A stretch of 35,452 nt of DNA from NCBI GenBank assembly GCA_020852555.1, contig JADZAQ010000263.1, positions 1 through 35,452 on the forward strand, given 5' to 3'. The notes below the pieces were generated by a model. That model saw only the letters and a list, made by a program, of their open reading frames with translations. It ran no database searches and was not told the origin of the DNA. The position numbers were made by a program, and so were the translations under genes. Source of the stretch: Burkholderiales bacterium (GTDB lineage Bacteria > Pseudomonadota > Gammaproteobacteria > Burkholderiales > Casimicrobiaceae). Of the stretch, positions 1 to 12,850 are shown one piece after another. Within the stretch, counting starts at the first letter, position 1; every line of letters begins with the position of its first letter.

Positions 1-49
1 CGGCGAGTAGAATGCGCGCGTCCCGGCCACCGGCCAGCATCGCTCCCCC

Positions 50-1123
50 ATGAAACGAATCCTCATCCTCGGCGTCAACGGCTTCATCGGCCACCATCTG
101 TCGCAGGCGATCGTCCGCGATACCGATTGGGAGATCTACGGCATGGACATGCAGGCGGATCGGCTCGCCGACCTCCTGCCCGAGCGCCGCTTCCACTTCT
201 TCGAGGGCGACATCACGATCAACCGCGAGTGGATCGAGTACCACGTCAAGAAATGCGACGTGGTGCTGCCGCTGGTGGCGATCGCCACCCCCGCGCTGTA
301 CGTGCGCGACCCGCTGCGCGTCTTCGAGCTCGACTTCGAGGCCAACCTGCCGATCGTGCGCGCCTGCGTGCGCTACGGCAAGCGCATCGTGTTCCCGTCG
401 ACGTCCGAGGTGTACGGCATGTCGCGCGATGCCGAGTTCGATCCGGAGGCGTCGGACCTGGTGCTGGGTCCGATCAACAAGCCCCGCTGGATCTACGCCT
501 GCGCGAAGCAGCTCATGGATCGCGTGATCCACGCTTATGGCATGCAGCACGGACTCGATTACACGCTGTTCCGGCCCTTCAACTGGATCGGCTCGGGTCT
601 CGACTCGATCGACACGCCGAAGGAAGGCAGCTCGCGCGTCATCACCCAGTTCCTGGGGCATATCGTGCGCGGCGAGCCGATCAAGCTCGTCGACGGCGGG
701 ACGCAGAAGCGCGCCTTCACCTACATCGACGACGGCATCGCCGCTCTGCTCAAGATCATCGCCAACGCCAACGGGGTCGCCTCGGGCAACATCTACAACA
801 TCGGCAATCCGGCCAACAACTGGTCGGTGCGCGAGCTCGCGCAGAAGATGCTCGAGATCGCGCGGCGCTATCCCGAGTACGCGACGAATGCGGCGCGCGT
901 CACGCTGGTCGAGACCACCGCCGACGCCTACTACGGCCGCGGTTACCAGGATGTGCAGAACCGCGTGCCGAAGATCGACAACACGATGCGCGACCTCGAC
1001 TGGCGGCCGGTGGTGACCATGGAGGATGCGCTGGTGCGCATCTTCGAGGCGTATCGCAGCCAGGTCGCGGAGGCGCGCCGCCTCCTCGGGCCGGGCGAGG
1101 ACGGACGCGAAGCCCGACGGTAA
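50..1123 (+). CDS. ArnA-like UDP-glucuronate decarboxylase (stand-alone NAD-dependent domain)
   Basis: An extended short-chain dehydrogenase of 357 residues matching the C-terminal half of ArnA. That domain oxidises and decarboxylates UDP-glucuronate to UDP-4-keto-pentose, an early step of L-Ara4N synthesis for lipid A. Visible motifs are the NAD-binding GVNGFIG (residues 8-14), STSEVYG (117-123, with the probable catalytic Glu120), Tyr149-x-x-x-Lys153, FRPFNWIG (174-181) and TQKRAF with Arg221 at the place of the known ArnA catalytic arginine. The N-terminal formyltransferase domain of enterobacterial ArnA is absent, so formylation must come from another gene, possibly just upstream of the window. 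arnD starts 31 bp downstream on the same strand, which supports the pathway assignment. The family call is firm; activity on exactly this substrate is inferred from motifs. Confidence 0.88.
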   Translation: MKRILILGVNGFIGHHLSQAIVRDTDWEIYGMDMQADRLADLLPERRFHFFEGDITINREWIEYHVKKCDVVLPLVAIATPALYVRDPLRVFELDFEANLPIVRACVRYGKRIVFPSTSEVYGMSRDAEFDPEASDLVLGPINKPRWIYACAKQLMDRVIHAYGMQHGLDYTLFRPFNWIGSGLDSIDTPKEGSSRVITQFLGHIVRGEPIKLVDGGTQKRAFTYIDDGIAALLKIIANANGVASGNIYNIGNPANNWSVRELAQKMLEIARRYPEYATNAARVTLVETTADAYYGRGYQDVQNRVPKIDNTMRDLDWRPVVTMEDALVRIFEAYRSQVAEARRLLGPGEDGREARR

Positions 1124-1154
1124 CTCGCTCGCCCGCGCACCGCGTAGCCCGCCG

Positions 1155-2084
1155 ATGCACCTCGCCCTCAAGATCGACGTCGACACCCTGCGCGGAACCC
1201 GCGACGGCGTGCCGCGGCTCGTCGACATCCTCGGCCGGCACGGCGTCAGCGCGACGTTCCTCTTCTCGCTCGGTCCCGATCACACCGGTCGCGCGATCAA
1301 GCGCGTGTTCCGTCCGGGATTCGTCGGCAAGGTGCGGCGCACGTCGGTCGTGCGTCACTACGGCGTGCGCACGCTCCTCTACGGCACCGTGCTCCCGGGC
1401 CCGGACATCGGACGGCGCAGCGCCGCGCTCATGCGCTCGGTACGCGATGCAGGTCACGAGACGGGAATCCACTGCTGGGACCACATCCGCTGGCAGGACG
1501 GCGTGGCGCACGCCGACGCGGCGTGGACCCGCGCGGAAATGGAGCGCGCCTGCGACCGCTACGCGGAGATCTTCGGCGAGGCGCCACGCACGCACGGCGC
1601 CGCGGGATGGCAGATGAACGTGCACGCGCTGCGCTTGACCCAGCGCCTGGGCTTCGACTATTGCTCGGATGGGCGCGGGACGCATCCGCATCTGCCGGTG
1701 TACAACGCGGAGCCGATTCGCTGCCCGCAGTTTCCCACCACGCTGCCCACGCTCGACGAGATGATCGGTCTCGACGGCGTGACCGAGGACAACGTAGCCG
1801 CCCACCTGCTCGAGCGCACCCGCGACCTGACGACGGCGCAGGTGTATACCCTCCACGCCGAACTCGAAGGCATGCGGCTCGCACCGGCATTCGAGCAACT
1901 CGTGCTGGGCTGGAAGGCGCAGGGCTGGACGCTCGGTCCCGTGCGCACCCTCTACGAAGCGACGGAACCGATGGCGCTGCCCCGCTGCACGGTGCGCGCG
2001 GGAAGCATTCCGGGACGCAGCGGCACGCTGCTCGTGCAGGACGAGGAATTCCTGCACGACGTCGACCTTGCCATGGCGGCGTAA
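1155..2084 (+). CDS. arnD: ArnD-like 4-deoxy-4-formamido-L-arabinose-phosphoundecaprenol deformylase
   Basis: A polysaccharide-deacetylase-family protein of 309 residues. ArnD removes the formyl group from undecaprenyl-phosphate-Ara4FN at the inner membrane before ArnT transfers Ara4N to lipid A. The sequence opens with LKIDVDTLRGTRDGVPRL, the typical ArnD N-terminus carrying the metal-binding aspartates, and has TGIHCWDHIRWQ, the His-x-x-x-His-type metal/substrate motif seen in ArnD. The ATG at 1155 was chosen because homology begins there; a longer in-frame extension back to 1026 would run into the preceding gene and has no family similarity. It lies 31 bp after the ArnA-like decarboxylase, so the two are probably co-transcribed. 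ArnB, ArnC and ArnT are not seen in this window. Confidence 0.88.
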   Translation: MHLALKIDVDTLRGTRDGVPRLVDILGRHGVSATFLFSLGPDHTGRAIKRVFRPGFVGKVRRTSVVRHYGVRTLLYGTVLPGPDIGRRSAALMRSVRDAGHETGIHCWDHIRWQDGVAHADAAWTRAEMERACDRYAEIFGEAPRTHGAAGWQMNVHALRLTQRLGFDYCSDGRGTHPHLPVYNAEPIRCPQFPTTLPTLDEMIGLDGVTEDNVAAHLLERTRDLTTAQVYTLHAELEGMRLAPAFEQLVLGWKAQGWTLGPVRTLYEATEPMALPRCTVRAGSIPGRSGTLLVQDEEFLHDVDLAMAA

Positions 2085-2129
2085 GATCGTCGCCGCCCCC
2101 CTCCCGTTCACCCACGCACCGGAGCCCCG

Positions 2130-2582
2130 ATGACCGGAAAGAAAGTCGCCGACTTCACCGCGGACGCCACCGGCGGCCCGTTCCAGCTCTCGGCACAGAA
2201 GGGCAGGACCGTCGTCCTCTACTTCTATCCCAAGGACAACACGCCGGGCTGCACCACCGAAGGCGCGCAATTCCGCGATGCGCACGACGCCTTTCGCGAG
2301 GCCAACGCCGTCGTGGTCGGCGTCTCGCGCGACTCGCTCGCCTCGCACGAGAAATTCAAGGCGAAGATGGGATTTCCCTTCGAGCTCATCGCCGACTCCG
2401 ACGAGACGCTGTGCCATGCGTTCGGCGTGATCAGGATGAAGAACATGTACGGCAAGCAGGTCCGCGGGATCGAGCGGAGCACATTCGTGATCGACGGCGC
2501 GGGCAAGCTCGCGCGCGAATGGCGCGGCGTCAAGGTCCCGGGACACGTCGCCGAGGTGCTCGCCTTCGTCGAGTCGCTGTAG
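2130..2582 (+). CDS. bcp: Peroxiredoxin of the Bcp/PrxQ family
   Basis: A thiol peroxidase of 150 residues that reduces hydrogen peroxide and organic hydroperoxides in the cytoplasm, usually with thioredoxin as reductant. The active-site stretch YPKDNTPGCTTE places the peroxidatic cysteine at residue 41, with the conserved Thr and Pro around it, followed by VVVGVSRDS and the C-terminal STFVIDGAGK strand. The second cysteine five residues later, which acts as resolving cysteine in E. coli Bcp, is missing (Gly-Ala-Gln there). The only other cysteine is Cys95 in ETLCHAFGV. The protein may therefore use a 1-Cys mechanism or an atypical partner. Length is normal for the family. It begins 45 bp after arnD, so it could be the last gene of that transcript, although the function is unrelated. 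Confidence 0.93.
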   Translation: MTGKKVADFTADATGGPFQLSAQKGRTVVLYFYPKDNTPGCTTEGAQFRDAHDAFREANAVVVGVSRDSLASHEKFKAKMGFPFELIADSDETLCHAFGVIRMKNMYGKQVRGIERSTFVIDGAGKLAREWRGVKVPGHVAEVLAFVESL

Positions 2583-2665
2583 CCTGGCGCAACCGCTGCC
2601 GCCGGATGGCGGCGCGCCCGCCACCACGATAGGTGCGATCCGGTCGGGGGCCGAACCACAACCCC

Positions 2666-2693
2666 TTGTGCCCACAGCCAAAACCTGTACCAT
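2666..2693 (+). promoter_or_regulatory. Candidate sigma-70 promoter upstream of phoH
   Basis: TTGTGC at 2666-2671 and TACCAT at 2688-2693 are separated by 16 bp, which fits a housekeeping promoter. It lies in the only gap between bcp and the PhoH gene, about 55 bp before the chosen PhoH start. This is a pattern match by eye only. Confidence 0.4.
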
Positions 2694-2748
2694 CGTTTCG
2701 CCGGGTCGCCCGCGGTGGGCGACCGCATGCAACGCGCCAAGGAGGCCC

Positions 2749-4227
2749 ATGGTCGAACGCAAGCTGCGCCCCGCTCCGTCCACACTCCACCTCCTGCCCG
2801 CGCGCAAGTCCCAACGAACGACGGCAAGCGCCGCCAGCAAGCTCTTCGTCCTCGACACCAACGTGCTGCTGCACGATCCGACGAGCCTCTTCCGGTTCGA
2901 GGAGCACGACATCTACCTGCCGCTCCTGACACTCGAGGAACTCGACGCCAACAAGAAGGGCGTTTCCGAAGTGGCGCGCAATGCTCGCCAGGTGAGCCGT
3001 TTCCTGGACGACCTCGTCACCGCGCACGGCGAAACCGGCGAGAGCATCACGCGCGGCATCCCGCTCGCCGAGCGCTCGGGCGGCGCGGCCGCGGGCCGCC
3101 TGTTCCTGCAGACCGAGTCGATCGCGACGACGCTGCCGTCCACGCTCGCCAGCGGCAAGGCCGACAACCAGATCCTCGCCGTGGTGATGCACCAGCAGCA
3201 GAACCATCCGAAGCGTGCGGTGATCCTGGTGTCGAAGGACATCAACATGCGTATCAAGGCGCGCGCGCTCGGGCTCGCCGCCGAGGACTACTTCAACGAC
3301 AAGGTCCTCGAGGACACCGACCTCCTCTACACCGGGGCGCGCGAGCTGCCAGACGATTTCTGGGATCGCCACGGCAAGGCGATGGAGTCGTGGCAGCAAG
3401 GCGGCCACACCTACTACCGTCTGGGCGGACCGCTCATCGCGTCGCTCCTCGTCAACGAGTTCGTGTACCAGGAGAAGCCCGACGAGGCGCCGTTCCACGC
3501 GATCGTCAAGGAAATCACCGGCAAGACGGCGCTGCTGTCGACCCTCAAGGATTACTCGCACCAGAAGAACAACGTGTGGGGGATCACCGCGCGCAACCGC
3601 GAGCAGAATTTCGCGCTCAACCTCCTCATGAACCCGGAGATCGACTTCGTGACGCTGCTCGGCCAGGCGGGCACCGGCAAGACGCTGCTGACGCTCGCCG
3701 CGGGACTGATGCTCACGCTCGAGTTCAAGGTCTACACCGAGATCATCATGACCCGCGTCACGGTGCCGGTCGGCGAGGACATCGGCTTCCTCCCCGGCAC
3801 CGAGGAAGAGAAGATGAATCCGTGGATGGGCGCGCTCGAGGACAACCTCGACGTGCTCAACAAAACCGACGACGAGGCCGGGGAATGGGGCCGCGCCGCG
3901 ACCCGCGACTTGATCCGCTCGCGCATCAAGGTCAAGAGCCTGAACTTCATGCGCGGGCGCACCTTCATCAACAAGTTCCTGGTGATCGACGAGGCGCAGA
4001 ACCTCACGCCCAAGCAGATGAAGACGCTCGTCACCCGCGCCGGCCCCGGCACCAAGGTCGTGTGCCTCGGCAACATCGCACAGATCGACACGCCGTACCT
4101 CACCGAGGGAAGCTCGGGGTTGACCTACGTCGTCGACCGCTTCAAGGGCTGGACCCACTCCGGCCACGTGACGCTGCAGCGCGGGGAACGCTCGCGGCTC
4201 GCCGATCACGCGGCGGAAGTGCTGTAG
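2749..4227 (+). CDS. PIN domain-PhoH ATPase fusion (PhoH2-type RNA helicase/RNase)
   Basis: A 492-residue fusion of an N-terminal PIN nuclease domain and a C-terminal PhoH ATPase. In the PIN part (about residues 31-170), acidic residues lie in VLDTNVLLHDP (Asp36), GKADNQIL (Asp139) and SKDINM (Asp164). The PhoH part has Walker A GQAGTGKT (305-312), the family motif VGEDIGFLPGTEEEKM (341-356) and Walker B LVIDEAQNL (411-419). Related PhoH2 proteins unwind and cleave RNA. The ATG at 2749 is preceded by AAGGAGG and is preferred over an upstream GTG at 2668 that lies inside the putative -35 element. The gene ends 14 bp from the convergent rmd gene. Substrate and physiological role are not evident from context. 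Confidence 0.9.
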   Translation: MVERKLRPAPSTLHLLPARKSQRTTASAASKLFVLDTNVLLHDPTSLFRFEEHDIYLPLLTLEELDANKKGVSEVARNARQVSRFLDDLVTAHGETGESITRGIPLAERSGGAAAGRLFLQTESIATTLPSTLASGKADNQILAVVMHQQQNHPKRAVILVSKDINMRIKARALGLAAEDYFNDKVLEDTDLLYTGARELPDDFWDRHGKAMESWQQGGHTYYRLGGPLIASLLVNEFVYQEKPDEAPFHAIVKEITGKTALLSTLKDYSHQKNNVWGITARNREQNFALNLLMNPEIDFVTLLGQAGTGKTLLTLAAGLMLTLEFKVYTEIIMTRVTVPVGEDIGFLPGTEEEKMNPWMGALEDNLDVLNKTDDEAGEWGRAATRDLIRSRIKVKSLNFMRGRTFINKFLVIDEAQNLTPKQMKTLVTRAGPGTKVVCLGNIAQIDTPYLTEGSSGLTYVVDRFKGWTHSGHVTLQRGERSRLADHAAEVL

Positions 4228-4241
4228 CCGACCGCCCGACG

Positions 4242-8869
<4,628 letters not shown>

Positions 8870-8889
8870 TCTACCGTGCCGATACGAAT

Positions 8890-8919
8890 GCGAAGGCCCC
8901 CGATTCCGGGGGCCTTCGC
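8890..8919 (-). terminator. Hairpin terminator after the secreted repeat-protein gene
   Basis: A perfect 13-bp inverted repeat (8890-8902 and 8907-8919) with a 4-nt loop. It lies between the stop of the repeat-protein gene (8963) and the start of dnaB. The stem is GC-rich with AAGG/CCTT near its base, and the U-tract on the minus strand is weak (ATTCGTAT). It should separate dnaB transcription from the upstream gene. Confidence 0.75.
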
Positions 8920-8962
8920 GCGTGCGGACCGCAAAGCCGCAGGTCGCGGATCGCGCCGCGCG

Positions 8963-11488
8963 CTACTGCGGCGAGCACATGATGACGCCCACGCCGCGGC
9001 CTTCCGCGATCCAGCCCTTGGCGATCATCTGCGCCCGCACCTCGAGGTCGGTCGTATAGCGGTGATTGGGTGCGCCGCCCTGGCCGTTGTTGTACAGGCG
9101 ATAGACCGGGATGGTGCCGGCGGCGCACGCACCCTCCAGCGTCGGCACCGGGATGCTGAACACGAGGCCCTCGAGCTGCCAGTCCTTGAAGCGGTCCAGC
9201 ACGTCCTGGCACTCGGTCGCGAAGGGCGTGTAGAAGTGCGAGCTCTTGGGGTCGAAGGCGGTGCTGAAGAAGCGGCACACGTCGGAGGCATTGGCGGTGC
9301 CCACCGGATACCCCTTGAACTTGTAGCCGGTGCGCGCCCAGCCCTTGAACACGCCCGCGTCGAGCTTGCTGATCTCGTCGGGGATCCCGGTGATGAAATA
9401 GTGATCGAACTCCGCGTGGTAGTACTCGATGAGGTCGATCGTGGTCGCCGTCGCGGTGCCGGTGCCGGTCATCGCGATCGGCTGCGGGCTGCCAACCCCA
9501 TTGCTCGTCACGGTGAAGGTTGCCGTCCGCACGCCCGTTGCCCCTGGCGTGAACGTGTAATCCACCGTGCAACTCGCGCTGGCCGCGAGCGTCGTGCAGG
9601 AATTGCGCACGATCGCGAATTCCGTCGGATTGCTGCTGACGACACCGGCGATGGCAACCGCGGTGCTGCCGATGTTGGTGATCGCGATGCTCGCCGCGGG
9701 CGAGGCGACGCCGACCTGGTAGGCGCCCGCATTCACCGTCCCCGGCATCGACAGTTGACCGGGGGAGCTCGGCGCCACGCCGTTGCCGCTGACCGCCAGC
9801 GCCTGCGGACTGCCCACCCCGTCGCTGGTCACGGTGACGGTCGCGTTGCGCGCACCCGCCGCCGCCGGCGTGAAGGTCACCGTGAGCGAACACGTCGCCC
9901 CGGGCGCCACCGTCGCGCAGGTGCCCGCGGAGGCCGCGAACTCGCTCGGCGCGCTGCTCGTGACGCCGGAGATCGTGACCGGACTGCCACCGACATTGGT
10001 GACCGGCACGTTCTCGGGAGCGCCGGCGGCGCCGACGAGGTACGTGCCCAGCGTGACGCTCGCCGGGACCGAGAGTTGTCCGGGCGTCGGCGCGGCGCCG
10101 CCGGTGCCCGACGCCGCCACCACCTGCGGGCTGCCCGCGCCGTTGCTCGTGACGGTGATGCTCGCCGCCCGCGCGCCGCTCGCCGCCGGCGTGAACGTCA
10201 CCTTGAAGCTGCACGTCGCGCCCGCGGCGACCGTCGCGCACGTGTTGTCGGAGACCGCGAACTCGGCCGGTGCGCCGCTCACGATGCTCGCCACCACCAC
10301 CGCCGCCGTGCTGGCATTGGTGATGGTCACCGTTGCCGGCGCGCTCGGCGTGCCGACGTCGAGCGTCCCGAACGTGACCGTGCCAGGTACGGTGAGCGTG
10401 CCGACCGCGGGACCCGAAGTCCCGCTGCCGATCGCGCCGATCATGTTCGGGCTGCCGGGTGCCGAGCTCGTGAACGCGATGTTCGCGCTGCGCAGGCCGA
10501 GCGCCGTCGGCGAGAAGGTGACGCTGATCGTGCAGCTGCCGCCCGCGGCAATCGTGCCGCAGGTCGTGGTCGCCGCGAAATCGGCGGTGCTGGCCGCGAC
10601 CCCGGTCGTCGTGACGTCGCTCGCCCCGTTGTTGGTGACGGTGATGGTGAGCGGCGCGCCGGTGGCGCCCACCGCGGTCGATCCGAAATTGAGCGACGTC
10701 GGCGAGAAGGCGAGTGCCGCCTTGCCGGTACCCGAGACGTTGATCGCCGCGCTGCCGGCGTCGCTGGCCACCGTCACCGTGCCGGCGCGCACGCCGCCGA
10801 CGCTGGGACTGAAGGCGATGGCGACCGTGCAGGTCCCGCCGCTCGCGAGTGAGGCGCCGCCGCAGGTGTTCGAGGTGAGTGTGAAGTCGCTCGGATTGCC
10901 GTTGTTGACCGTGAGTCCCGACAGCGTGCCGCCGCTGTTGTTGGTGACCGTGACGGTGGTCGCGGCGGACTGCACGCCGACCGACGTCGCCGGGAAATTG
11001 ATGCTCGACGGCGCCGCGGTGAGTGGCGGCGGCGTGCCGGGAATGATCGTCACCGCCGCCGTCGCCGACGCACCGTCGGCCGTACACGTCCAGTCGAGCG
11101 CAACACCGTCGGTATCCGCATCGACGCCCTCCAGCCGATACGACAGGGTGTAGGGGAACGTCAGCGGCCCGAACGATGCCGCTTTGCCGAGCAACGACAT
11201 GTCGAGCGGTCCACCCGTTGCGCCACCGCCGAATGCGGATGGTGAGAAAGATTGGATGTACTCGACCGGGCCGCCGTTGATCGCCCGCGAAACGGCGATC
11301 ATCGATGACGCCGACGCGAGCTTCCACGAGAATTTTCCGGCAGTGAACGCGAAGCTGTCCGCGCTGCACTTCACCGCGACCGGAGGTGTCGCCTTGACGT
11401 AGTACGTCGACGCGTACGCGCCGCTGCCGATCCCGAGAAGGCATGCAGCGATGAGAATTCGCCAGGCGCGGCGGAAAGGATGATTCAC
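8963..11488 (-). CDS. Secreted protein with choice-of-anchor-D-like repeats and DUF5648-like C-terminus
   Basis: An 841-residue exported protein of unknown function. A signal peptide (FRRAWRILIAACLLGIGSGAYA) ends near residue 26. A unique region follows (27-153), then five Ig-like repeats of about 105 residues (154 to about 683). Each repeat has the pattern FG...VG...V.ITN, then a Cys pair (TCATVAAGATCSF type), TFTPAA.G.R and SPQ..A.SG.G, as in choice-of-anchor D/ASPM-SPD-2-Hydin-like domains. The last 158 residues have YYHAEFDHYFITG, FYTPFATEC and NNGQGGAPNHRYTTD, typical of DUF5648. The GTG start at 11488 is supported by GAGG nine bases upstream and by the signal peptide. No sortase, autotransporter or PEP-CTERM tail is visible. 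A role as a surface or matrix protein is inference. Confidence 0.82.
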   Translation of the reverse strand: MNHPFRRAWRILIAACLLGIGSGAYASTYYVKATPPVAVKCSADSFAFTAGKFSWKLASASSMIAVSRAINGGPVEYIQSFSPSAFGGGATGGPLDMSLLGKAASFGPLTFPYTLSYRLEGVDADTDGVALDWTCTADGASATAAVTIIPGTPPPLTAAPSSINFPATSVGVQSAATTVTVTNNSGGTLSGLTVNNGNPSDFTLTSNTCGGASLASGGTCTVAIAFSPSVGGVRAGTVTVASDAGSAAINVSGTGKAALAFSPTSLNFGSTAVGATGAPLTITVTNNGASDVTTTGVAASTADFAATTTCGTIAAGGSCTISVTFSPTALGLRSANIAFTSSAPGSPNMIGAIGSGTSGPAVGTLTVPGTVTFGTLDVGTPSAPATVTITNASTAAVVVASIVSGAPAEFAVSDNTCATVAAGATCSFKVTFTPAASGARAASITVTSNGAGSPQVVAASGTGGAAPTPGQLSVPASVTLGTYLVGAAGAPENVPVTNVGGSPVTISGVTSSAPSEFAASAGTCATVAPGATCSLTVTFTPAAAGARNATVTVTSDGVGSPQALAVSGNGVAPSSPGQLSMPGTVNAGAYQVGVASPAASIAITNIGSTAVAIAGVVSSNPTEFAIVRNSCTTLAASASCTVDYTFTPGATGVRTATFTVTSNGVGSPQPIAMTGTGTATATTIDLIEYYHAEFDHYFITGIPDEISKLDAGVFKGWARTGYKFKGYPVGTANASDVCRFFSTAFDPKSSHFYTPFATECQDVLDRFKDWQLEGLVFSIPVPTLEGACAAGTIPVYRLYNNGQGGAPNHRYTTDLEVRAQMIAKGWIAEGRGVGVIMCSPQ
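9440..11029 (-). repeat. Five tandem Ig-like repeat units inside the secreted protein gene
   Basis: Five consecutive units of roughly 315 bp each. Units three to five are most alike: they start with GTL or GQL, keep the same Cys spacing and end SNGxGSPQ or SDGVGSPQ. This suggests recent internal duplication of those units, with units one and two older. Boundaries are approximate and based on protein alignment by eye. Confidence 0.7.
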
Positions 11489-11609
11489 GATCGATGACCT
11501 CGGAAGATTGGGAACGTGCGGCGAGACGCGAAAGAGGAGCGAAAGCGCGGTACCTGCGAAACGGATGACAGCCGAACGGCTACGCCGGCACGCTGCACGA
11601 GATCCCGCG

Positions 11610-11615
11610 ATTGTA
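11610..11615 (-). promoter_or_regulatory. Possible -10 element for the secreted repeat-protein gene
   Basis: TACAAT on the minus strand, about 122 bp before the GTG start at 11488. No good -35 hexamer is seen at 16-18 bp. The remainder of the 267-bp gap between rplI and this gene holds only the rplI terminator hairpin and no further ORF I can support. Confidence 0.25.
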
Positions 11616-11679
11616 AGACGAACGACGCTGCCGATGCTCGTCACGCCGCCCTGCGGCACGAATATTCGGACACACGTGC

Positions 11680-11704
11680 GAAGGGCCGCTCGTGGCGGCC
11701 CTTC
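11680..11704 (-). terminator. Hairpin terminator of the rpsF-priB-rpsR-rplI operon
   Basis: A perfect 10-bp inverted repeat (11680-11689 and 11695-11704) around a 5-nt loop, 52 bp past the rplI stop. The stem is GAAGGGCCGC/GCGGCCCTTC. There is no long U-tract, which is common in GC-rich genomes. It should isolate the ribosomal operon from the secreted-protein gene. Confidence 0.7.
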
Positions 11705-11755
11705 TGTCGTGGATCGACGACGTCACGTCCGGTCGTCGTCGGGCGTCGACGGTGA

Positions 11756-12214
11756 TTACCCCAGCGCCGATTCGGCGACCACGGTGATCGTGACATTGGC
11801 CACGGCATCGGTGTGCGTGGCCACCGTCAGCGCGAAATCGCCGATGCGCTTCAGTGGCCCCTCCGGCATGCGCACCATCGCCTTCTCGATGGCGAAGCCC
11901 TGCGCCTTGAGCGCCTCGGCGATATCGGACGTGGTGACCGAACCGAAGAGACGCCCGTCGACCCCCGCCTTCTGCACGACGCGAAAGACCTGGCCCTCGA
12001 GCTTCTCGGCGAGCGCCTGCGCGCTACCGAGCCGTGCCTGCGCGGCGGCCTCGAGTTCGGCGCGCTGCGCTTCGATGACCTTCAGGTTCTCCGGAGTGGC
12101 ACGCTTCGCCTTCCCTTGCGGGATGAGGAAATTGCGGGCGTACCCGTTCTTGACCTTCACCACGTCGCCCAAATTGCCGACGTTGGCGATCTTGTCGAGG
12201 AGGATGATCTGCAT
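11756..12214 (-). CDS. rplI: 50S ribosomal protein L9
   Basis: A 152-residue large-subunit protein that binds 23S rRNA near the L1 stalk base. The N-terminal [19 protein letters not shown] and the [15 protein letters not shown] signature are typical of bacterial L9. The long connecting helix (about residues 41-75, Ala/Glu/Gln-rich) and the C-terminal domain with DGRLFGSVT are also present. Length is normal. It is the last gene of the rpsF-priB-rpsR-rplI operon and starts 13 bp after the rpsR stop. A hairpin terminator follows. Confidence 0.98.
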   Translation of the reverse strand: MQIILLDKIANVGNLGDVVKVKNGYARNFLIPQGKAKRATPENLKVIEAQRAELEAAAQARLGSAQALAEKLEGQVFRVVQKAGVDGRLFGSVTTSDIAEALKAQGFAIEKAMVRMPEGPLKRIGDFALTVATHTDAVANVTITVVAESALG

Positions 12215-12227
12215 GATCGGGCGCCTC

Positions 12228-12515
12228 CTAGTGACGGTCGGTGTACGGGAGCAGCGCGAGGAACTGCGCGCGCTTGATCGCCGTGGCGAGCTGGCGCTGC
12301 CAGCGCGCCTTGGTGCCGGTGACGCGCGCCGGCATGATCTTGCCGTTCTCCTGCACGAAATCCTTGAGGACGTCGATGTCCTTGTAGTCGATCTCGGTGG
12401 CCTTCTCGGCCGTGAACCGGCAGAACTTGCGGCGCTTGAAGAGCGCGTTGCCGCGATCGCGCCGCTTCATGTCCTTCTTGCCTTTGCCTTTACCTCTTCC
12501 CATTGGACGGGGCAT
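12228..12515 (-). CDS. rpsR: 30S ribosomal protein S18
   Basis: A 95-residue small-subunit protein that pairs with S6 on the 30S platform. The core [24 protein letters not shown] and the [32 protein letters not shown] segment are diagnostic. The N-terminus has a lysine/glycine-rich extension (residues 1-15) compared with the E. coli protein. If the ATG for Met5 or Met16 were used instead, the product would be nearer the standard length. It lies between priB and rplI with short gaps. Confidence 0.97.
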   Translation of the reverse strand: MPRPMGRGKGKGKKDMKRRDRGNALFKRRKFCRFTAEKATEIDYKDIDVLKDFVQENGKIMPARVTGTKARWQRQLATAIKRAQFLALLPYTDRH

Positions 12516-12526
12516 GGTGTCTTCCT

Positions 12527-12835
12527 CTATCGATTGCTTCGGGTTGCGATGTTCGTGATGTGCAGCGCGACGGTGACGCCGGTGCGGTAGCGCCTGGCGA
12601 GAAAGCCGTCGCAGCGCAGTTCGCTGCCGACGCTCATCCGGGCGAGCGACCGGGCCACGTCACCGAAGGCCACCGCGTGCAACTCGCACTCAACCCGGCG
12701 CTCGCCCCCTGCCTCTTCCTGCATCGACGCATGCGTGAGCGTGCAGTCGAGCGCCGGAATGCCGGCGGGGGTGTAGCGAAGATCGTCGCGAGCGGTGAGC
12801 GTGGCGTCGAGCGTGAGCCGGTTGGCGCCGGACAT
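12527..12835 (-). CDS. priB: Primosomal replication protein N (PriB)
   Basis: A single-OB-fold ssDNA-binding protein of 102 residues that helps PriA reload DnaB at stalled forks. The sequence has [33 protein letters not shown] and the late [14 protein letters not shown] and ALHITNI strands typical of beta- and gammaproteobacterial PriB. Its place between rpsF and rpsR is the conserved location, which strongly supports the call. It begins 15 bp after the rpsF stop and ends 11 bp before rpsR. Confidence 0.93.
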   Translation of the reverse strand: MSGANRLTLDATLTARDDLRYTPAGIPALDCTLTHASMQEEAGGERRVECELHAVAFGDVARSLARMSVGSELRCDGFLARRYRTGVTVALHITNIATRSNR

Positions 12836-12850
12836 CCGCGCCGGGCGTCG

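Noticed and set aside
1-49. End of an upstream coding sequence with TAG at 8-10
   Set aside because: Only two or three codons are visible, so neither frame nor product can be supported.
4228-4241. tRNA, rRNA, CRISPR, insertion sequence or phage attachment sites in the window, checked at gaps such as this one
   Set aside because: No cloverleaf, spacer array, transposase, integrase or direct-repeat border was seen; the intein is the only mobile element.
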